DNA of 64,000 bases from JBGLNJ01 sp034434835. GTDB taxonomy: Bacteria > Chloroflexota > Anaerolineae > Fen-1058. Positions 50,146 through 58,752 of the stretch are shown here, in pieces (the first letter of the stretch is position 1; the number at the start of each line of letters is the position of its first letter). The stretch lies in contig DAOTXX010000088.1 of NCBI GenBank assembly GCA_034434835.1, forward strand, positions 1 to 64,000, given 5' to 3'. Under the pieces are notes generated by a model, which was not told where the DNA came from, made no database searches, and worked only from the letters and a program-made list of their open reading frames with translations. The position numbers were made by a program, and so were the translations under genes.

Positions 50146-51664
50146 TGCGTTTCCGTCCCAACAACCACACCACGAGCGCCAACGCACCCACTACCAGCGC
50201 GCCCAAACCGATCTTGCATTGCGAATTTCGGCGGTGGCTCTGGGGCATCCGACGGCGCCACCAACCGCGGAACCCGACGCTGAAGGCAGGGAAGGGACGC
50301 GCCATCGTCCACCGCTGGAGTGGCGGCGGCAGATCGGGCAACCAGTCATCGCGCTGCCAAGGTGTCTGGACGAACTGGAGCATCTGGCTGCCCAATTCAT
50401 ACAGCCAAGGCAATCCAAAAGCCAGCGACCCGGCCATGGCGCCTGCTCGCACCACAGGCGAAACAACCGGCCCGCCAAAGTGATCGCCTTCGACGACGCG
50501 ATGGCGCAGGTGCAGCAGGATCTCGGTGATCGGAATTTTGACCGGGCAGATGTCGTTGCATGCGCCGCACAACGACGAGGCGAACGGCAGATCGCCCGCC
50601 ACCTTGACGCCCAGCAATTGCGTGGTGAGCATTGCGCCGACTGGCCCGGAATAGGCCCAGCCGTAAGCGTGCCCGCCCACGTGGTTATAGACCGGGCAGA
50701 CGTTGAGGCACGCACCGCAGCGGATGCACAGCAGCGTCTGGCGCGCTTTTTCGTCGCGCAAGATTTCGGTGCGGCCATTATCGAGCAGAACCAGATGGAA
50801 TTCGGCGGGGCCGTTTTCGCCCTCGGTGCGACGCGGCCCGGCGATGAACGACATATAGGCCGACATCTTTTGGCCCGTCGCGTTGCGCGCCAGCAGCTTG
50901 AGCAGCACCGTCAGCGCTTCCCAGTCGGGCACGACTTTGTCAATGCCCACGAGGGCAACGTGCAGCGGCGGGAGCGTAGTGCACATGCGCCCGTTGCCTT
51001 CGTTCGTCACCATGATCAGTGTGCCTGTCTCGGCCACCAAAAAGTTGGCGCCCGAAATGCCCATGTCTGCCGCGAGGAATTCCTGGCGCAGGTGCGCGCG
51101 CGCAATGCCCGCCAGCGTGATCGGATCGGGCGGCGCGTCCACGCCGAGCTTGGCGCGAAACAGGTCGGCGATGCCTTCTTTGGTGAGGTGAACCGCCGGG
51201 ACAATGATGTGCGAAGGCCCCACTCCTGCCAGTTGGATAATAAACTCGCCCAGGTCGGTTTCCAGCACCGAGATGCCCGCATCTTGCAGCGCGTGGTTGA
51301 GGCCGATCTCTTCCGTCGCCATGCTCTTGACCTTGACCGCGCGCCTGACGCCGTGCTGTTGGGCGATCTCGATCACGATGCGTCTGGCCTCTTCTGCGTC
51401 GCGCGCCCAGTGGACGTGGCCTCCGGCTTTCGTCACTTGCTCTTCGACCCGCTCCAGATAATAGTCCAGGTGCGTGAGCGTGTGCAGGCGCAGCTCGTGA
51501 CCGGCCTGGCGAAGCTGCTCCCATTTGTCCTTGCCGATAATATCCACCACCGTCTGCCGCGCGCTCAGGAATTTGGTCGTCGCCTGTTGCACGGAAGGCG
51601 GCATGTGCGCGGGGACATGCTGAACGTTGGAACGAAAGTCAATGTGTGTGGGGATCTGGCTCAT
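50141..51664 (-). CDS. lutB: LutB-like iron-sulfur LUD protein
   Basis: 507 residues. N-terminal LUD domain (GVRRAVKVKSMATEEIGLNH, MGISGANFLVAETGTL) and two 4Fe-4S motifs, CIRCGACLNVCPVYNHVGG and LCGACNDICPVKIPI. C-terminal region with a hydrophobic helix near the end (ALVVGALALVVWLLG). Stop-start overlap (ATGA) with lutA. Oxidises L-lactate together with LutA/LutC. Confidence 0.95.
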   Translation of the reverse strand: MSQIPTHIDFRSNVQHVPAHMPPSVQQATTKFLSARQTVVDIIGKDKWEQLRQAGHELRLHTLTHLDYYLERVEEQVTKAGGHVHWARDAEEARRIVIEIAQQHGVRRAVKVKSMATEEIGLNHALQDAGISVLETDLGEFIIQLAGVGPSHIIVPAVHLTKEGIADLFRAKLGVDAPPDPITLAGIARAHLRQEFLAADMGISGANFLVAETGTLIMVTNEGNGRMCTTLPPLHVALVGIDKVVPDWEALTVLLKLLARNATGQKMSAYMSFIAGPRRTEGENGPAEFHLVLLDNGRTEILRDEKARQTLLCIRCGACLNVCPVYNHVGGHAYGWAYSGPVGAMLTTQLLGVKVAGDLPFASSLCGACNDICPVKIPITEILLHLRHRVVEGDHFGGPVVSPVVRAGAMAGSLAFGLPWLYELGSQMLQFVQTPWQRDDWLPDLPPPLQRWTMARPFPAFSVGFRGWWRRRMPQSHRRNSQCKIGLGALVVGALALVVWLLGRKRK

Positions 51665-52395
51665 CGCTCGCCTCCCGCCGCCAGCACTTTTATCAAGTGC
51701 ATCGCCCGCACGCGCGAGCCGACTCTGCTCAGCCCGCCGGCAATGTTCATCAGGCAGCCCGGCTCGCCCACAACCACGACCTCTGCGCCGCTGGCCTCGA
51801 TGTGGCGCACTTTGGCTGCCATCATCTCGCGCGAGACCTCGGGATAGACGACGCTAAAGATGCCGCCAAAGCCGCAACACGTCTCCTCCGCTGCGAGGGG
51901 GATCAGCTCCAGCCCTCGAACGGCTTGCAGCAGTTGCTTGGGTTCCTCGCGCAGACCCAGCCCGCGCAAGATGTGGCACGAGGCATGGAATGTCACTTTG
52001 TGCGGAAAGCTTGCGCCCACGTCTGTCACGTGGAGCACGCGCGTGAGAAACTCGGTGAACTCGAAGGTGCGGGCAGCGGTCTCGACGGCCTGCGTGTGCT
52101 CGCGTGCGCCTTCTGGGAATAGCTCCGGGTAGCGATGCCGGACAAACTCGGCGCACGAGCCGGAAGGCGCGACGATATAGCCATCGGTTGGGGCAAAGAC
52201 CCGCAGCCAGTTGCGCGCGGGTGTGAGTGTCTGGCTCTGCAAGCCGCTGTTGTAGAACGGCTGGCCACAGCATGTTTGCCCCTCGGGCATCTCGCACTGC
52301 ACGCCCAGCCGTTCCAGCACGGTCACCATGTCCTTGAGCACGGGCGAAAAAAAGTTTTCGCCCAGGCAGGTGATAAACAACTGCGCTTTGATCAT
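51661..52395 (-). CDS. lutA: LutA-like CCG-domain protein
   Basis: 244 residues from ATG 52395. CCG motifs GQTCCGQPFYNSG and EETCCGFGGIFSVV, typical of LutA/GlcF/HdrB heterodisulfide-reductase-like modules. First gene of lutABC; its ATGA overlap with lutB couples translation. The 207-base gap upstream contains the end of the ArsA operon. Confidence 0.93.
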   Translation of the reverse strand: MIKAQLFITCLGENFFSPVLKDMVTVLERLGVQCEMPEGQTCCGQPFYNSGLQSQTLTPARNWLRVFAPTDGYIVAPSGSCAEFVRHRYPELFPEGAREHTQAVETAARTFEFTEFLTRVLHVTDVGASFPHKVTFHASCHILRGLGLREEPKQLLQAVRGLELIPLAAEETCCGFGGIFSVVYPEVSREMMAAKVRHIEASGAEVVVVGEPGCLMNIAGGLSRVGSRVRAMHLIKVLAAGGER

Positions 52396-52567
52396 CACCA
52401 TTTACCTCTGATCGTCCGCCGTCGTCCTCAACGGCCTGTCCGCACGCAGAAATCGCAGGGGAAAGATTAACTTGCGAGGACGCGCCAACAGATTCGCGGT
52501 GATGTGTTTCCCTAACCGTGTGAGGTTGCCTGTCAGTACGGCGTCAATCAATCGAGGGCGCAGACAG

Positions 52568-52598
52568 AGACCCCCGGCCGGTATGGGCCAGGGGTCTT
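52568..52598 (-). terminator. hairpin after the ArsA-like operon
   Basis: AGACCCC...GGCC / GGCC...GGGGTCT. A strong stem but no T-run on the minus strand; terminator role is tentative. Confidence 0.4.
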
Positions 52599-52608
52599 GG
52601 TCTCGCAA

Positions 52609-53586
52609 TCATGCGAACAACTGGGTTGCCATCCGTTTGAGCATCGGCACGCCGCGGATCTCGGTCTCGAACAGCGGCAAGATCGCGCGCACCTGGCCGT
52701 CGAACTCTTTCCAGATCGTCTCCATGTGCTCGTCCTGCATCGCCACGCGGTTCTTGACAAAGTCCGGGGTATCGGGGCGCACCGATTGCTTGTCAATCAC
52801 CATGTTGACGATCACCCCGCCGACCGGGATGCCAAAGTCCTGGAACCAATTGATAAAACGCGTGATGACGGCAATCGGCAGCGCTTCCGGCAATGTGACA
52901 AAAAAGAACGATGTGAGCTGAGCATCCGTCAACAAGGTCTTGGCCCGTCCCATCCGCTCGCGCAGCTTGAGCAGGTATTCCATCAGCGGGTCCTTTTCCT
53001 GCTTCTTCTTGCTGTACGAAAGCAATTCCTTGAGGGACATGGCCTCTTCGCGGCTCTGCACCATCTTGTTGACCCACATCGAGTACACGCTGGACATCCC
53101 CAAGAGCCGCCGCGCGTTGGCCGTCGGTGCCGTGTCGAACACATAGACCTCGTATTTGTCTTCGAACATGAGATCGATCATGTTCTCGAACATGGCCGAC
53201 TCTTCAAAGGCCGGGTTCATCGTGGCCGATTCGACGAACTCGTCAGCCTTGGTCTTGATCTCGGCGTATTTGAGGAACCACTCGATCTTTTCGCGGATCT
53301 CTTTCTTGGACTTTTCGATGGTATCGTGCGTGTCAATCTCATAGGCGAGCAGATTCGGCACGCCTTCCACCGGGGTGGGCTTGCCAAAGACATTCTGGCC
53401 TAACATGCTCGTGAGCGAATGAACCGGGTTGGTGGACGCCAGCAGCGTCTTTTTGCCCTGGCTGGCTGCCCACAGCGCCGCCGTGCCCGCCAGCACGGTC
53501 TTGCCCACCCCACCTTTGCCGCCGAAAAAGATGTACTTGAGGCGAGAGTTCTCGGCCAGATATCGCTTCATCGTCTTATCAATCAC
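52609..53586 (-). CDS. ArsA/Get3-like ATPase B (Asn at the switch-I Asp position)
   Basis: 325 residues. Deviant Walker A GGKGGVGKT near residue 22. Switch I reads STNPVHS where canonical ArsA/Get3 has STDPAHS, so the catalytic Asp is Asn. Switch II is DTAPTANARRLL, lacking the usual GH. No Cys at all, so neither the ArsA As(III) site nor the Get3 CxxC zinc site exists. It overlaps its paralog by four bases, which suggests a stable heteromeric pair. Not an arsenite pump; cargo unknown. Confidence 0.9.
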   Translation of the reverse strand: MIDKTMKRYLAENSRLKYIFFGGKGGVGKTVLAGTAALWAASQGKKTLLASTNPVHSLTSMLGQNVFGKPTPVEGVPNLLAYEIDTHDTIEKSKKEIREKIEWFLKYAEIKTKADEFVESATMNPAFEESAMFENMIDLMFEDKYEVYVFDTAPTANARRLLGMSSVYSMWVNKMVQSREEAMSLKELLSYSKKKQEKDPLMEYLLKLRERMGRAKTLLTDAQLTSFFFVTLPEALPIAVITRFINWFQDFGIPVGGVIVNMVIDKQSVRPDTPDFVKNRVAMQDEHMETIWKEFDGQVRAILPLFETEIRGVPMLKRMATQLFA

Positions 53587-54563
53587 GCCTCACCTCCAAA
53601 CAACGCATTCGCCACTTTTTCGATCATGGGCAATCCGGTGATGTCACGCTCGAATTCGGGGATGCGCGCCAGCACCTCCGCTCCAAAAGTGTCGTCAATC
53701 TTTTTCAGATAGCCTTTTTGCATCTCCAACCGGTTGCGCAAGTATTCGGGGATATCTTGCTGAGCCAGCTCCGGCGGGATGACGCGGTTGACGATATAGC
53801 CCGACAGCGGCACCTGGAATTTGGCAAACAAGCCAGCCGCCTTTTGCGTGTCCAGAATGATCATTTCCTCTGGAATGACCACAAAGAAAAAGGCTGTTTT
53901 GTGCTTGTCGGTCAGGATGCTGGACGAGGTGTTGATGCGGTACTTGATCTCTTGGAGTTCCCGAAGGATCTGGTCTTCTTCAGATTCCTTTTTGCGCTGC
54001 ATGACGGCGGCCACCTGGCTGTACTCTTCCATCTCGGCGCGCAGCGCGGTGATCTTGTCAATCCACTGATCATAGACTGAGGCCATGCTCAGGTAATACA
54101 GCGCGTGGCCCAGCGGCACCAGGTCGTAGATGTAATAATCGTATTTGCCGCCGACGACGATATCCACCACAGCGTCAAAGATGGCGCTTTCTTCCATCGC
54201 CGGCTCGGCGGCTGCCGCCTGGATATAGTTTTCGATCTCTTCCGGGACCTTGTCCATGCCGTACATGTCCAAGATTTTCTTGCGGATCTCTTCCTGGTAC
54301 TCTTTGATGCGGCGGTCGGCGTCAATCTCTTGCGCGAACAGGTTCGGCATGATCTCGACTGGCCCCTTGCCGAAAATATCGCGCCTGAAAATATCCGAAA
54401 GACTGGCCTGCGGATCTACGGAAAAGACTAGCACTTTTTTACCTTGCTTGGCCAGCCAGTAGGCAGTAGCGGCACTGAAGGTGGTTTTGCCCAGGCCACC
54501 TTTGCCCCCAAACATGACATAGCGCCGATCGGGATTCTTTTCAAAAGCCTCTCGCAGATTCAT
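53583..54563 (-). CDS. ArsA/Get3-like ATPase A
   Basis: 326 residues. Walker A GGKGGLGKT. Switch I keeps Asp (SVDPQASLSD). The second switch reads YDLVPLGHALYYL rather than DTAPTGH. A helical insertion with EEYSQVAAVMQRKKESEEDQ sits in the middle, as in client-binding ArsA/Get3 helices. No Cys. It is upstream of, and overlaps, the Asn-variant paralog. Probable partner in a nucleotide-driven membrane-protein or cargo-handling ATPase pair. Confidence 0.9.
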   Translation of the reverse strand: MNLREAFEKNPDRRYVMFGGKGGLGKTTFSAATAYWLAKQGKKVLVFSVDPQASLSDIFRRDIFGKGPVEIMPNLFAQEIDADRRIKEYQEEIRKKILDMYGMDKVPEEIENYIQAAAAEPAMEESAIFDAVVDIVVGGKYDYYIYDLVPLGHALYYLSMASVYDQWIDKITALRAEMEEYSQVAAVMQRKKESEEDQILRELQEIKYRINTSSSILTDKHKTAFFFVVIPEEMIILDTQKAAGLFAKFQVPLSGYIVNRVIPPELAQQDIPEYLRNRLEMQKGYLKKIDDTFGAEVLARIPEFERDITGLPMIEKVANALFGGEA

Positions 54564-54572
54564 GGTGAGCTC

Positions 54573-54842
54573 CTAAGCCAGCGCATCCGTCAGGTCTTTT
54601 TCGCGCAACATACGGCGCTTCCAGGTGGAAATCTGCGGCACCACGTAGGGCAGCAGCCGCAAGCTGTAATAGGGCGGCAAGATGGGAATGCCCAGCAGGT
54701 CACCCATCGTGATCAGGATGAACAGATGCTCCATGCTGCCACGTGTCTTGAGCGCAAAGCGCGCCATGTCGTGCCCGGCCATGCCGTATAGGACACTTTT
54801 GAATCCGTCAAACCAACCGGGCTTTTTTTCTTGTTCAGCCAT
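54573..54842 (-). CDS. small protein, paralog 1 of the ArsA-like operon
   Basis: 89 residues. WFDGFKSVLYGMAGHDMARF, then HLFILITMGDLLGIPILPPY and YSLRLLPYVVPQISTWKRRM, ending LREKDLTDALA. Shares this layout with the next upstream gene. One moderately hydrophobic segment with a conserved Pro-Pro-Tyr-Tyr turn, so it may associate with a membrane. No known family recognised. Ends 9 bases before ATPase A. Confidence 0.75.
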   Translation of the reverse strand: MAEQEKKPGWFDGFKSVLYGMAGHDMARFALKTRGSMEHLFILITMGDLLGIPILPPYYSLRLLPYVVPQISTWKRRMLREKDLTDALA

Positions 54843-54896
54843 ACCATACTCCTTGTAAAGTGATTCATGAAACGCAAAAAGCCTGGCTATCGCGTC

Positions 54897-55199
54897 TCAC
54901 GTAATTTCCTGATCGCACAAATCGGTCAGGTCTTTTTCCCGCAACATGCTGCGCCGCCAGCCGGTGATGTTGGGCATCACGTAAGGCAACAAGCGCAGCG
55001 TATAGTAAGGCGGCAATACCGGCACACCCAATAAATCGCCGAACACAACCAGTACAAACAAGTGCTCGATGTGTGCGCGCTCCTTATTCAGGTCGCGCAC
55101 CATCTCATAAACGGTCGCGCCATAGAGCATGTCGCCCAAGGCGCGCCCGGCTTGACGCAGACGGTACCTCCATGACGTGAGCGTATCTGGTTGAGACAT
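54897..55199 (-). CDS. small protein, paralog 2 of the ArsA-like operon
   Basis: 100 residues from ATG 55199. The core HLFVLVVFGDLLGVPVLPPY followed by YTLRLLPYVMP and MLREKDLTDLC aligns along its whole length with the 54573-54842 protein. First gene of the four-gene minus-strand unit. Upstream 213 bases show no clear promoter. Confidence 0.75.
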   Translation of the reverse strand: MSQPDTLTSWRYRLRQAGRALGDMLYGATVYEMVRDLNKERAHIEHLFVLVVFGDLLGVPVLPPYYTLRLLPYVMPNITGWRRSMLREKDLTDLCDQEIT

Positions 55200-55412
55200 G
55201 CGTATTGCTCCAGCCCTTGCCGTGGCCACCTGCCCCTTCAAAGCAACCGATCCAAGCCCTTGCCCAAGTCTGCTCCAGATTCACTGTATCCTCACTGCCA
55301 ACCTTGCCCCCTGTCGCCCCAAACATCAAGGCAAGTCACAGGTAGCTGGAGACCAGGGTCTGGCGCGGTCGTGCTATGGCTCAAGACCGGCACGCAAAAT
55401 ATGGATGATACC
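55200..55412. other. gap upstream of the ArsA-like unit
   Basis: 213 bases with no convincing gene. On the minus strand there is a possible TTGGCA but no matching -10 box. Confidence 0.4.
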
Positions 55413-55634
55413 CTACCGCTCCAACTGCAGGTGTGACCACGCAGCATCCTCTTCTGGCCTGCTCCAGTCCTCAGCCAGCGACGCCTCACTAAGGAGGGCC
55501 GTTTCAGGAATGACAAAAGCAGGCTCTTCTTCCAAAATCGTCACGAGCGCGCGCCGTGCGGTCGGCAAGTGAATGGGTTGAAGCAGACGTATCGTTCCTT
55601 GCTCATCAATCACAGCTTCAATTGTTTGAATCAT
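55413..55634 (-). CDS. antitoxin-like small protein, no partner
   Basis: 73 residues from ATG 55634. IQTIEAVIDEQGTIRLLQPI is an AbrB/DUF104-like first half, and ALLSEASLAEDWSRPEEDAA the acidic tail seen in many VapB/MazE-like antitoxins. A toxin gene normally follows downstream but none is present before 55242, so this is an orphan. Confidence 0.7.
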   Translation of the reverse strand: MIQTIEAVIDEQGTIRLLQPIHLPTARRALVTILEEEPAFVIPETALLSEASLAEDWSRPEEDAAWSHLQLER

Positions 55635-55694
55635 GACTACCTCCGCGGTCATCATCGCGGACAAGCTGGCAAGCATCCAACCCCTTCTTCATCC

Positions 55695-56063
55695 TTACGA
55701 CAATCCGAGCGCCACTGCCAGAGTCTGCTCCACTTGCGCCGTATCCCACCCCGCGATCTTGCGCCCACCAACAATGAACGTCGGGTAACGCCGTACGCCG
55801 TAGCGGATAGATTTCCACAGCCCTTGCAGCGAGCGCGGGTCCCAGAGGCGGATCATGACCTGATCGCCATAGCGCGCCGCCAGATCGAGCACCAGCGCCG
55901 AAAGGCGGCGAAAATCCTCTTGCCACTCGGGCGGAAACTCATCGAGTGCGCGCTCGTGCGGGGCCTGGTCCAGGTTCGCCCGCGCCATCAGCATCTCGCA
56001 CGACGCACAGATGCCCCATCCTTCCGGCAAAAGTGCAACGACCTCAATCTGAACCGGTTGCAT
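55695..56063 (-). CDS. thioredoxin-fold protein with CxxC
   Basis: 122 residues. ICASCEMLMARANLD has a CASC pair near residue 19. The C-terminal RRYPTFIVGGRKIAGWD gives the cis-Pro and 'G-x-x-I-x-G' of glutaredoxin/thioredoxin-like domains. Probable redox or metal protein. Upstream of the orphan antitoxin on the same strand. Confidence 0.75.
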   Translation of the reverse strand: MQPVQIEVVALLPEGWGICASCEMLMARANLDQAPHERALDEFPPEWQEDFRRLSALVLDLAARYGDQVMIRLWDPRSLQGLWKSIRYGVRRYPTFIVGGRKIAGWDTAQVEQTLAVALGLS

Positions 56064-56088
56064 GCATTATCCCTCAATATAGATAACA

Positions 56089-56146
56089 TGACAAGGTGAC
56101 AAGGTGAACGGCGTCACCTTGTCACCCTGTCACCCTGTCACCTAGT
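56089..56146. repeat. inverted degenerate repeat after cstA
   Basis: GACAAGGTGACAAGGTGA and TCACCTTGTCACCCTGTCAC form both a tandem array (about 9-base unit) and a hairpin. Terminator role for cstA possible. Confidence 0.7.
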
Positions 56147-56151
56147 CAAAC

Positions 56152-57915
56152 CTAGGCTTGGGTCGGTGCCTTGGCCATTTCAGCGCGGTAGCGTTGGAAG
56201 GCCTTGTACGCATCCCAGGCCAGGATGAGCGCGGTGACGACCAGGATCAGGGCCACAATGCCGATGATCACTTGAGCCACCTGGGTCTCTACCGTCTTTT
56301 GCGCGGGCAAGAGCAAGAAGAACGCTTCGTAAGCTTTGTAGAGCAGCGCCCCAATCGTGGTGACGAACATGAAGGTGAAGGGGATGAGCGTCCAGATGTA
56401 ATTCTTCCCCTTGGACATCAACCACAGAGTGATCAGCAGCAGCGCCAGTGAAGCCATCAACTGGTTGGCCGCGCCGAACATCACCCAGATCTGCAGGAAG
56501 GGCACCAACCAGATCAGGGCCAGGGTGAGAATCAGGGCGATGACGGTGCCGACATGCATATTCTTGATCGCCGGGAAGCGGTCGCCTAACGCCTCGGCGC
56601 TGGCCAGGCGCATGAAGCGCACCACCAGATACATGATCGTCAGAGCCATCAGTGTGAGAAAGACCGCGCCATAGGCCGCTCCAAAGCCCTGGCCGACCAG
56701 CGCGTCCAGTCCCCATCGGTTCAAGAACGCCGACAGGCCGTTGGAAAAGACCCGGGCCGCACCGGCCCCACCACCTGCTTTCACGTAACCATCATAGCTG
56801 CCAAAGGCCACCGTGGCGGTCAAGAAGGCCATGGTCGCAAAGAACATCTCCAGGAACATCGCCCCGCCACCCACGTACAGCGCATCGGTCTCTTTTTCAA
56901 GCTGGCGCGCTGTGCCGGAGGAAGAAACCAGGCTGTGCCAGCCAGAGATCGCGCCGCAGGCGATGGTGACGAACAGGATGGGCCACAGCGGACCCAGCCC
57001 GGCAACGTTAAAAGCCCTGAATGCAGGAAAGTCGCCCATGCCCGGCTGCCAGATCAAAAGGCCGACTACACCGCCCAGGATGCCCAGGAACACGATCCAG
57101 AACGACACATAGTTGATCGGCTGCGCCCAGCGCCAGATCGGCAGCACGGCCCCCAAGTAGCAGATGATCACGACCAGCAGGCTGCCAAAGAACCTGGCCT
57201 GCGTGACCGTCAAAAAGAGGGTGGGGCTGACCACTGTCTTGCCGTCTGCTGCAGTCACAAAGCCATACAGCGCGGTAAAGATGCTCTTGGCGAACGGCTG
57301 GATACCCAACCAGATGCCAATAAACGCCAGCACAACGGTGACGATACTGGTCAGGATGATGTCCTGCTTCCACTTGTAGGTCATCTGCCCGGCCAGCACG
57401 CCGACCAGGATCACGATAATGACGCCCAGCGGCACGGCCGTATTGGTCAGCAGATTGAAGCCGACCTGGACGCCAAAAGCTCCCATGATCAGCCACAGGT
57501 AAAAGTAAATGAAAGTGAGGAGGATCATCCTGGAGCGGGGCGAAATGAGCCGATAACTGAGGGCGCCAAAGCTCTGCCCTTCCTCGCGAACCCCCATGAT
57601 GATGCTGGAATAGTCTTGCACCCAACCGATGAAAAAGGTGCCGATGATGATCCACAGCAACGCGGGCAGCCAGCCCCATTGGACCGCGATGATCGGCCCC
57701 AGAATAGGCCCAAGGGCGGCGATGGATTTGAACTGGTACCCGAACAAAACGTTGCGATTGGCCGGGGTAAAGTCCACGCCATCCATGTACATTTTGGCCG
57801 GCGTCGCTTTCTTTTCGTCCGGCTGAACGATTTTATCGTTGATGGACTTGGCGTACACAAAATACCCCAGGACAATTGCCACGACCCCGATGACGAGAAT
57901 CACAATCGCGTTCAT
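56152..57915 (-). CDS. cstA: carbon starvation protein CstA family transporter
   Basis: 587 residues, many membrane helices. GVDFTPANRNVLFGYQFKSI, then PILGPIIAVQWGWLPALLW and WVQDYSSIIMGVREEGQSFG are CstA hallmarks. The family imports pyruvate or peptides when carbon is limiting; next to lactate/glycolate genes in the same window this hints at small organic acid use. GGAGGAGTGG lies just before the ATG. Confidence 0.95.
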   Translation of the reverse strand: MNAIVILVIGVVAIVLGYFVYAKSINDKIVQPDEKKATPAKMYMDGVDFTPANRNVLFGYQFKSIAALGPILGPIIAVQWGWLPALLWIIIGTFFIGWVQDYSSIIMGVREEGQSFGALSYRLISPRSRMILLTFIYFYLWLIMGAFGVQVGFNLLTNTAVPLGVIIVILVGVLAGQMTYKWKQDIILTSIVTVVLAFIGIWLGIQPFAKSIFTALYGFVTAADGKTVVSPTLFLTVTQARFFGSLLVVIICYLGAVLPIWRWAQPINYVSFWIVFLGILGGVVGLLIWQPGMGDFPAFRAFNVAGLGPLWPILFVTIACGAISGWHSLVSSSGTARQLEKETDALYVGGGAMFLEMFFATMAFLTATVAFGSYDGYVKAGGGAGAARVFSNGLSAFLNRWGLDALVGQGFGAAYGAVFLTLMALTIMYLVVRFMRLASAEALGDRFPAIKNMHVGTVIALILTLALIWLVPFLQIWVMFGAANQLMASLALLLITLWLMSKGKNYIWTLIPFTFMFVTTIGALLYKAYEAFFLLLPAQKTVETQVAQVIIGIVALILVVTALILAWDAYKAFQRYRAEMAKAPTQA

Positions 57916-58305
57916 GGTTCCACTCCTCCATGTGGAATATACAGGTGTGGTTCGAGATGACGTTGAGGATCAGAAATATTTCGGACCACGGTTTTGACCG
58001 ATACGCCGGGTTGCGCGTGATGCTCTTCGATCCCCACCTCCTTTCAGCAAGCATTCCTAGGAGACCACTGAAAAAGTCATCTTTCTACCGCAGAGGCCGC
58101 TGAAGACGCTGAGTTTTATTAGGTTTTTTCTGCGCTCTCTGCGTGCTCGGCGGTGAAAGAAGGGGTTTTTCAGCACTCTCCTAGCGGCTGCCCGCCGCTG
58201 AGCAGGGACAAAACCTCTGCTCCCTACCCCAGCCTGACGATGGACCAGATACATCATGCAGGCCTCCCTCATTTCATGAACGCTTGCCACCATTGGCGAC
58301 TTGGA

Positions 58306-58349
58306 AGGTCGGGCACCTGCCCGCCGCCAGGCAGGTGGGAGCCCGACCT
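58306..58349. repeat. AGGTCGGGC palindrome
   Basis: AGGTCGGGCACCTGCC / GGCAGGTGGGAGCCCGACCT, imperfect arms with a 7-base loop. Intergenic palindromic element. Confidence 0.7.
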
Positions 58350-58752
58350 GCTAATTTTCAGATAGGCTCTTACAAATGATCTCGTGATCAGGAATCTTGC
58401 CTTTTATGTGGAGTCTTGCCAGGGGAACGCCCAAGCTACAAAGGGCCAATCAATGTTGACGCTCCGTCAAGCGAGAATTACAGCTATATACTGGTCGGAA
58501 ATGATTTCAGTGCAATCGGAGTCAAGGCTTTAGCCGGAATTAGCCGCAAGAACCGGCTGAAGCCTCGATTCCAATGCACCCGTTTGATTTCTGCTCAGTA
58601 TATTATACTCCAATTCATGACAAGTCAACTATTAACCATCACCCCCGCCGCGTGACAAACTGCATCTGGAACAGGCCAGCCCCGGCATTTGACATATCGC
58701 ACAATAATTGTATACTGCTTTTGTAACTGTTCAGCTCGCTCCATCCCTATAC

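Noticed and set aside
52609..54563. Arsenic resistance (ArsA) function
   Set aside because: The proteins contain no cysteine, so the As(III)-binding triad cannot exist, and no arsB, arsR, arsC or arsD is adjacent.
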